A stretch of DNA of 11,562 nt, taken from contig JAFGXZ010000147.1 of the NCBI GenBank assembly GCA_016936335.1, positions 1 to 11,562 of the forward strand. The letters are read 5' to 3'. This document shows, piece after piece, positions 7,362-11,562 of the stretch (position 1 is its first letter; each line of letters starts with the position of its first letter). This DNA comes from Fidelibacterota bacterium. GTDB lineage: Bacteria > Fidelibacterota > UBA2242. The notes below the pieces were generated by a model. The model did not search any database. It was given only the letters and a program-made list of their open reading frames with translations, and was not told the origin of the DNA. Position numbers and translations under genes: made by a program.

Positions 7362-10337
7362 CTATTTTTTTGTGGTCTTTACCGCCGCGATCCCGTGTTT
7401 ACCATCCATTTTGATCAAAAATGAGTTTTTACATTTCACATGAACAAGATAGTCAGTTTGTTCAATGATTGGTTGCTGTTTCAGCCAGTCCCAGTTAATG
7501 AAATCCCGCTTGGAATTGAAGGGAATTGTGAAATAACCGATCTGCATGGCGATGATATTATGAAAAAAATGGGTTCCCTGGGATGGATCGACGGTAAATC
7601 CTTCAATACCCATTTCCACAATGACCTTGGCATTACTGATATTCACATACCTGACCGGTACTCCCAAAAACCGATCCTGTGATCCCCAGCGTCCCTGACC
7701 GATGAGCAGATATTCCCGATTTGCATGTTTCATCTTCAGGTTCATCTGTTCAATTTCATTTCGGATCTCGATTGTCTTCAGTTTGTCAAATTTTTCTGGA
7801 TCGACAAAGACAATATCCTGAATACCGGAAATGATGCCGTTTCCCATACTTTTTTCGGTGTATATTAACAGGTTTTCGGGATTGAATACCTCGTTTGACA
7901 GGTCGATATCTTCGGTGCTGACTGCCAATGGACGAATTTGAAGGATATAAAAGGTTGGAACAATCGATTTTTGCCGGTTTTTTGACAGGTTGACTGCAAA
8001 TTCGATTTCCACCGGCATTCCAAAGGCTTTTTCACCTATATCGAGAAGATCGGTAATAATTTCAGACAGCGGAAAGAAATTGAACTTGATAATATTTTCA
8101 AAAGTAATTGCGCGGGGGCCGGAATTTGTCAGCCCGGAAATAAATCGTGAGTTTTCATTATCCCAGACTGAGGCAGCATGTTTTAATGATCCGTCTTTTT
8201 CAGCCACTTTGATATTGATTTTATCAATGGTGGATTCTTCTCCCAGGATCAGCTTGAAATCCTGATGGGTCATGTTGATGCCAAACAGTTCTTTTTGAGA
8301 GTCATTCAGAAGACTCTTTGGTTGTAAAAATTCAACTTTGGGATATTTGGGGCAAAATCTGAAATGTTTACCACCCTCAATAACCGATTTTCCCAGACCA
8401 ACCACGATAGACGCGATACCATCTTCATTTGTCAGGTTGGCAATGGGATAAAAATTATGAGATTGGGCTATTCCTGATAAATGAGGATAATAAAAATCAC
8501 CAAACTGCGAACCGACGACCTGCTGAATGATCACCGCCATTTTTTCTTCTTCGATCTGATGATTGAGGTTCTCGATATAGGTACGCGAACTTTTTATGAA
8601 AACGGATGCAAAAACGAGTTTTATGGCTTCTGACAATTGATTCAAGCGTACCAGGATATCCGGATGATTATTCGGCAGCATATAGGTGCGGTAAATGCCG
8701 GCGAAGGGCTGTGAAAAGGAATCTTCAAGAAGACCCGATGAACGAACAGCAAGGGGATAGGCAATATGTTCAAGCATGATGGTCAAATGATCAGTTAACT
8801 CTTTTGATAATTTGCCTTTGCAGAATATTTCATCGATTTCCTGATCACTTAGTTTATCACTGATACGCTCACTAATTCTGTTCCGGCGGATAAAGTCGTC
8901 AAATTCATTGGTTCCGATAATCTGAGTGCTTGGCAGACAGATATGAACATCGGCAAAACGCCGAGTGAAATCCATACTGACCAGTAATGAATTGAGAAAT
9001 GCGAGACCGCGACCTTTTCCACCGAGAGAGCCTTCAGTCAAGCGGATAATTTCGTCAGATTCATATAAGCTGGAAGGATGGAAGTTGACTATTTTTCCTT
9101 TTGTACGGTTTTTGCGGATTTCATGGAGCGTATTTTCGAGATGCCTGCGCATATCAGCGGTTGATTTAAAATCCTGAACGGTGAGCAGGCGAATTCGTCG
9201 GGCGATTTGGGTTTCACCCCGTGCCATGAGCCAGGCTGAAAAATGGTTACGACGACTGTGATATAGGATTGAATCGTCAGGAATGTCTTTGAGTTTTTCT
9301 TCAAAATCAAACAGGGTACTGGCGCGGTCGATCTCATTACCCTCTTTGTCGTAAAACACAAAGTCACCGAATCCAATGTTTTTTAGCATAAACTGACGCA
9401 AATCACGAAGCAGGTGTTTTGAGTATTTATCTAGAAATGCGGCGTTAATTTCTTCTGCCTTTTGACGATTGCCAGAGTCGGATGACATTAAAATACTGGG
9501 AATATCATAAATGTTTTCTTTGACTTTAGAAATCAGTTTAATACCGGCAGCCGGGTCCAGTTCATTATTCCGTTCGTAACTGATATCTGAAATGACGGCA
9601 ATTATGTATTCGGTGTAATTTTCGTAAATCTCCATCGCTTTTTCGTAATTATGAGCCAGGATCACTTTGGGGCGGGCACGCATACGGAGACGTTTGTTGA
9701 TGTCGTTCAATTCTTCCCGAATAAGCAATTGGGTCTGTTTGACAATTTCTTCATATAGCAGCGGAAGAAACGCAGAATAGTAGGGGATTGAATCTTCTAC
9801 CAGCAGAATAACCCGGACAAGTCCGTGTTTTGTGTCGTATTCCAGATTCCGCATATCTTCAATAGACTTTACCATTGCAAGGAAGATTTTGGCATCGCCT
9901 TTCCAGAGAAAGATATTATCAAAATATTGCAACATACCGGAATAGTTCTTTAACAAACTTAAATCCGACTGTATATTCAACAACAGGAGAATCGGTAACT
10001 TCGGATCAAATTCTTTGATTTTCTTTGCCAGTTCGAAAGCCGTGGTTTTACCAATATGCAGCATGGATATGACAAGATCAAATTTCTTTGTTTCCAACAG
10101 ACGCAGAGCCTCTTCACCGGTAGGAACGCTGGTAATGATTGGCGCTGTACTCAGATTGAGTTGGCGATATTCACCGTAAATTTGCTCAGATAAACGACCA
10201 TCCTGTTCGAAAATAAAAGCATCGTAAAAAGTGGAGATCAGCAGGATTTCTCTGACTTTATTAGCCATCAGGTAGTGAAAACTATCCTCGCCGTACTTGA
10301 ATTTATTGTAATAGTGTATCAGATCGTTGGTTTCCAT
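7362..10337 (-). CDS. Two receiver-like domains fused to a PEP-synthase-type ATP/pyruvate-binding domain
   Basis: This is a 991-aa cytoplasmic protein. Residues about 29-160 resemble a receiver domain whose phosphoacceptor position is not Asp (DLVISML, S91 region). Residues about 174-320 form a second receiver with E181/D182, candidate phospho-acceptor D251, S285/S286 and K304. Residues about 436-805 are a PPDK_N (ATP-grasp) domain: LGGKGRGL at 438-445, AVRSSGLLEDS at 530-540, VEIEFA at 776-781 and LQIRPL at 799-804. The C-terminal 180 residues carry GQGRWGS (880-886) and DPSQGTHFF (917-925). I find neither the swivelling phosphohistidine motif (GGxTSHxAI type) nor the PEP/pyruvate TIM barrel, so it cannot run the normal PEP synthase reaction alone. 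The ATG at 10337 has GGAG about 7 bases upstream. Similar proteins are, I believe, usually annotated as PEP synthase or as PEP/pyruvate-binding proteins. An ATP-dependent phosphotransfer role under two-component control is inference. Confidence 0.85.
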   Translation of the reverse strand: METNDLIHYYNKFKYGEDSFHYLMANKVREILLISTFYDAFIFEQDGRLSEQIYGEYRQLNLSTAPIITSVPTGEEALRLLETKKFDLVISMLHIGKTTAFELAKKIKEFDPKLPILLLLNIQSDLSLLKNYSGMLQYFDNIFLWKGDAKIFLAMVKSIEDMRNLEYDTKHGLVRVILLVEDSIPYYSAFLPLLYEEIVKQTQLLIREELNDINKRLRMRARPKVILAHNYEKAMEIYENYTEYIIAVISDISYERNNELDPAAGIKLISKVKENIYDIPSILMSSDSGNRQKAEEINAAFLDKYSKHLLRDLRQFMLKNIGFGDFVFYDKEGNEIDRASTLFDFEEKLKDIPDDSILYHSRRNHFSAWLMARGETQIARRIRLLTVQDFKSTADMRRHLENTLHEIRKNRTKGKIVNFHPSSLYESDEIIRLTEGSLGGKGRGLAFLNSLLVSMDFTRRFADVHICLPSTQIIGTNEFDDFIRRNRISERISDKLSDQEIDEIFCKGKLSKELTDHLTIMLEHIAYPLAVRSSGLLEDSFSQPFAGIYRTYMLPNNHPDILVRLNQLSEAIKLVFASVFIKSSRTYIENLNHQIEEEKMAVIIQQVVGSQFGDFYYPHLSGIAQSHNFYPIANLTNEDGIASIVVGLGKSVIEGGKHFRFCPKYPKVEFLQPKSLLNDSQKELFGINMTHQDFKLILGEESTIDKINIKVAEKDGSLKHAASVWDNENSRFISGLTNSGPRAITFENIIKFNFFPLSEIITDLLDIGEKAFGMPVEIEFAVNLSKNRQKSIVPTFYILQIRPLAVSTEDIDLSNEVFNPENLLIYTEKSMGNGIISGIQDIVFVDPEKFDKLKTIEIRNEIEQMNLKMKHANREYLLIGQGRWGSQDRFLGVPVRYVNISNAKVIVEMGIEGFTVDPSQGTHFFHNIIAMQIGYFTIPFNSKRDFINWDWLKQQPIIEQTDYLVHVKCKNSFLIKMDGKHGIAAVKTTKK

Positions 10338-10551
10338 TCCGGCTCCGTTTTCTCTGGGACAAATTTAGAGGAATATTCGGTAAATGGAAACAGCACAGAT
10401 GAGAGATGTGAGAATTTAGATATTTGATTTGAGATTTAAGATTTTCCGGGGAATGGTAATGGTGCGGATTTGAAAAAAATTGTCTATATGTAAATGAAAT
10501 AAATAAAGATTTAGGTATTTGAAAAAATACATGTTAGAATTGTTGCAACGT

Positions 10552-10704
10552 TCAGACGATTGCTGTCAGGCAATCCACGGTGGATTTGGTAATTTCCTGT
10601 GAGATTGACGACTGCGGGACATCCTGAAAGGTCAGAACATAGGTGCCAAATATCAAACTGATGCAGAAGCAGGCAATTCCCAGTGATCGTTTAATGTGTT
10701 TCAT
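10552..10704 (-). CDS. Small single-span membrane or exported peptide (50 aa), unknown function
   Basis: I do not recognise this peptide. It begins MKHIKR, a basic N-terminus, followed by a hydrophobic stretch at about residues 7-26 (SLGIACFCISLIFG and onward). A polar tail ends in DCLTAIV. This fits a signal anchor or one membrane helix. C11 and C14 lie inside the helix, but no proper lipobox is present. The ATG at 10704 is chosen because GGAG lies 8 bases upstream; a longer version would need a TTG at 10740 with no ribosome site. It lies between two minus-strand genes, 99 bp beyond the nicotinamidase stop, with a palindromic candidate operator in that gap. Short length and lack of homology leave it uncertain, but start site, ribosome site and composition favour a real gene. 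Confidence 0.5.
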   Translation of the reverse strand: MKHIKRSLGIACFCISLIFGTYVLTFQDVPQSSISQEITKSTVDCLTAIV

Positions 10705-10781
10705 TTTCTCATCTCCATTCTCAATAGTGTTAAGTATCAAAATCTTTGATTCTTAATGGATGAAAAATGTTGTCAGTACGA

Positions 10782-10797
10782 TGTGATATATATCATC
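10782..10797. promoter_or_regulatory. Palindromic candidate operator (CRP/FNR-like)
   Basis: TGATATATATCA at 10784-10795 is a perfect 12-bp palindrome. In the wider frame TGTGA-N6-TCATC (10782-10797), one half-site matches the CRP consensus exactly and the other partly. Read as TGAT-N4-ATCA, it also fits the FNR/DNR core. It lies 78 bp upstream of the 50-aa gene and just past the nicotinamidase stop. A single copy in AT-rich DNA is weak evidence. Confidence 0.3.
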
Positions 10798-10803
10798 GGG
10801 AAG

Positions 10804-11433
10804 TTATTGAAACAGGAAATCGTTTAGAACATCATTGGTATTAATGAAAATTGCACCAACTGCCCGCATCTTTTCCAGGGCTTTTTGACCATCGTCAGGA
10901 TTGACTGCCTTAATAGCATCTTCGATCAGATAGACGGTTTTATCCAGGCTCCGGAAGCCTGACACTGCCGTCAGAATACAGTAATCCGTAGCGACACCAA
11001 AAACAACAATCGGGCTAAAGTCTGCTGATAATATTTTAAGGTTTGGATTATCGAACATGTTATAGGTCTGTTTAAGAAAATAGATTTCATCGGGATGGAG
11101 CAGAATCTGTGATATTTCATTGTCAGAATAGTGTCTGTTTTCAATCCAAACCGGGTCCATTGGTGACGTCTCTTCAATTTTCTGTTGTCCTGAGGAGCCG
11201 TGCATACAGTGGCTTGGAAACGGACCATTATTTTGGACGAGTTCCGGATCACTTTCGTTGTGATCGTCCATAGTTCCCCAAACCGGTATTCCGTTGATTC
11301 GTGCATATTTGATGAGTTGTTTGAAATGTGGTCTCAGTGTTTCTGCTTCCGGGATGTAAAGCGCTCCGGTTTTTTCAATAAAATCGACTTGGGTATCGAC
11401 ATCAAAAAATAAAATCTTATTATTTCTATCCAT
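10804..11433 (-). CDS. pncA: Nicotinamidase-like cysteine hydrolase (isochorismatase fold)
   Basis: This 209-aa cytoplasmic enzyme probably hydrolyses nicotinamide to nicotinate and ammonia, feeding NAD salvage. The catalytic triad is visible: D13 in the DTQVDF motif (DMQxDF in most relatives), K121 in FLKQTYNMF, and C152 in VATDYCI. The metal ligands of nicotinamidases are also present: D56 and H58 in TMDDHNESD, and H75 in FPSHCMHGS. The metal site separates it from isochorismatases and other family members, which lack it. The length is typical of PncA. The ATG at 11433 has only a weak AAAAGAG site upstream. I see no terminator before the palindromic site and the 50-aa gene, so read-through is possible. 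A related amidase of the same superfamily is the main alternative. Confidence 0.85.
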   Translation of the reverse strand: MDRNNKILFFDVDTQVDFIEKTGALYIPEAETLRPHFKQLIKYARINGIPVWGTMDDHNESDPELVQNNGPFPSHCMHGSSGQQKIEETSPMDPVWIENRHYSDNEISQILLHPDEIYFLKQTYNMFDNPNLKILSADFSPIVVFGVATDYCILTAVSGFRSLDKTVYLIEDAIKAVNPDDGQKALEKMRAVGAIFINTNDVLNDFLFQ

Positions 11434-11562
11434 ATAATTACTCTTTTATCAACTTAAGAAAACTAAAGATTTAGTGATTAATTGGATAAAAGGTTCCCAA
11501 TATATCACAATCAGGAGACTGAAAAATAATAAAAATACTGGTATTGAAATAATGTTCCTACC

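Noticed and set aside
7362..10337. Annotation as a genuine phosphoenolpyruvate synthase
   Set aside because: Only the ATP/pyruvate-binding domain is recognisable; the phosphohistidine and PEP-barrel motifs are missing.
10360..10367. TAAATTTG on the minus strand as a Bacteroidetes-type -7 box for the 991-aa gene
   Set aside because: No matching -33 TTG element lies at the expected distance, and Shine-Dalgarno usage here does not favour Bacteroidetes.
10558..10575. GATTGC/GCAATC hairpin as a terminator
   Set aside because: It lies inside the last codons of the 50-aa gene, has only a 6-bp stem, and has no T tract on either strand directly after it.
10705..10740. Longer 62-aa version of the small peptide from a TTG codon at 10740
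   Set aside because: No ribosome site precedes the TTG, and the extension separates the basic N-terminus and helix from the chain start; the ATG at 10704 has GGAG at a good distance.

Overview
The window reads as part of a chromosome from an anaerobic bacterium of moderate GC content with AT-rich intergenic DNA. Clear Shine-Dalgarno sequences (GGAGG type) precede several genes. The proteins point to a fermentative or syntrophic anaerobe: an iron-sulfur flavoprotein complex of the kind used for flavin-based electron bifurcation, an NADP-type glutamate dehydrogenase, and a receiver/PEP-synthase-like fusion that I associate, from memory, with uncultured FCB-group lineages. The taxonomic guess is low confidence; nothing here is diagnostic.

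Layout. (1) 57-4249, minus strand: a tight three-gene operon, transcribed NuoE-like (151 aa), NuoF/HydB-like (570 aa), then a 676-aa fusion of a [2Fe-2S] domain, a GltD/NfnB-type FAD-NADPH domain and a two-cluster ferredoxin. No hydrogenase H-cluster or formate dehydrogenase subunit lies in the window. The best functional hypothesis is an NADH/NADPH/ferredoxin electron-bifurcating transhydrogenase like the Sporomusa-type Nfn (Stn). (2) 4250-4739: 490 bp of very AT-rich DNA between divergent transcription units, with a plausible promoter on each strand and two pairs of direct repeats. (3) 4740-5720, plus strand: a full-length IS3/rve-type transposase homologue in which all three catalytic acidic residues appear to be substituted, so it is probably inactive or repurposed. 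(4) 5762-7102, plus strand: gdhA, 41 bp behind the transposase-like gene, followed by a strong intrinsic terminator. (5) 7362-10337, minus strand: a 991-aa protein with two receiver-like domains and a PEP-synthase-type ATP-binding domain, but lacking the phosphohistidine and PEP-binding domains of true PEP synthase. (6) 10552-10704, minus strand: a 50-aa single-membrane-span peptide. (7) 10804-11433, minus strand: a nicotinamidase (pncA-like) with all active-site and metal residues.

Much of the window concerns pyridine nucleotides. The bifurcating-type complex would connect NADH, NADPH and ferredoxin pools. GdhA consumes NADPH to assimilate ammonium, or returns it when deaminating glutamate. 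The nicotinamidase feeds NAD salvage. The divergent arrangement of the complex and gdhA suggests they may once have shared one control region, now separated by the transposase-like gene. This link is inference.

Shorter gaps: 7158-7361, between convergent genes, and 10338-10551 hold no gene I can support. The first 56 bases and the last 129 bases are edge sequence with no recognisable gene.
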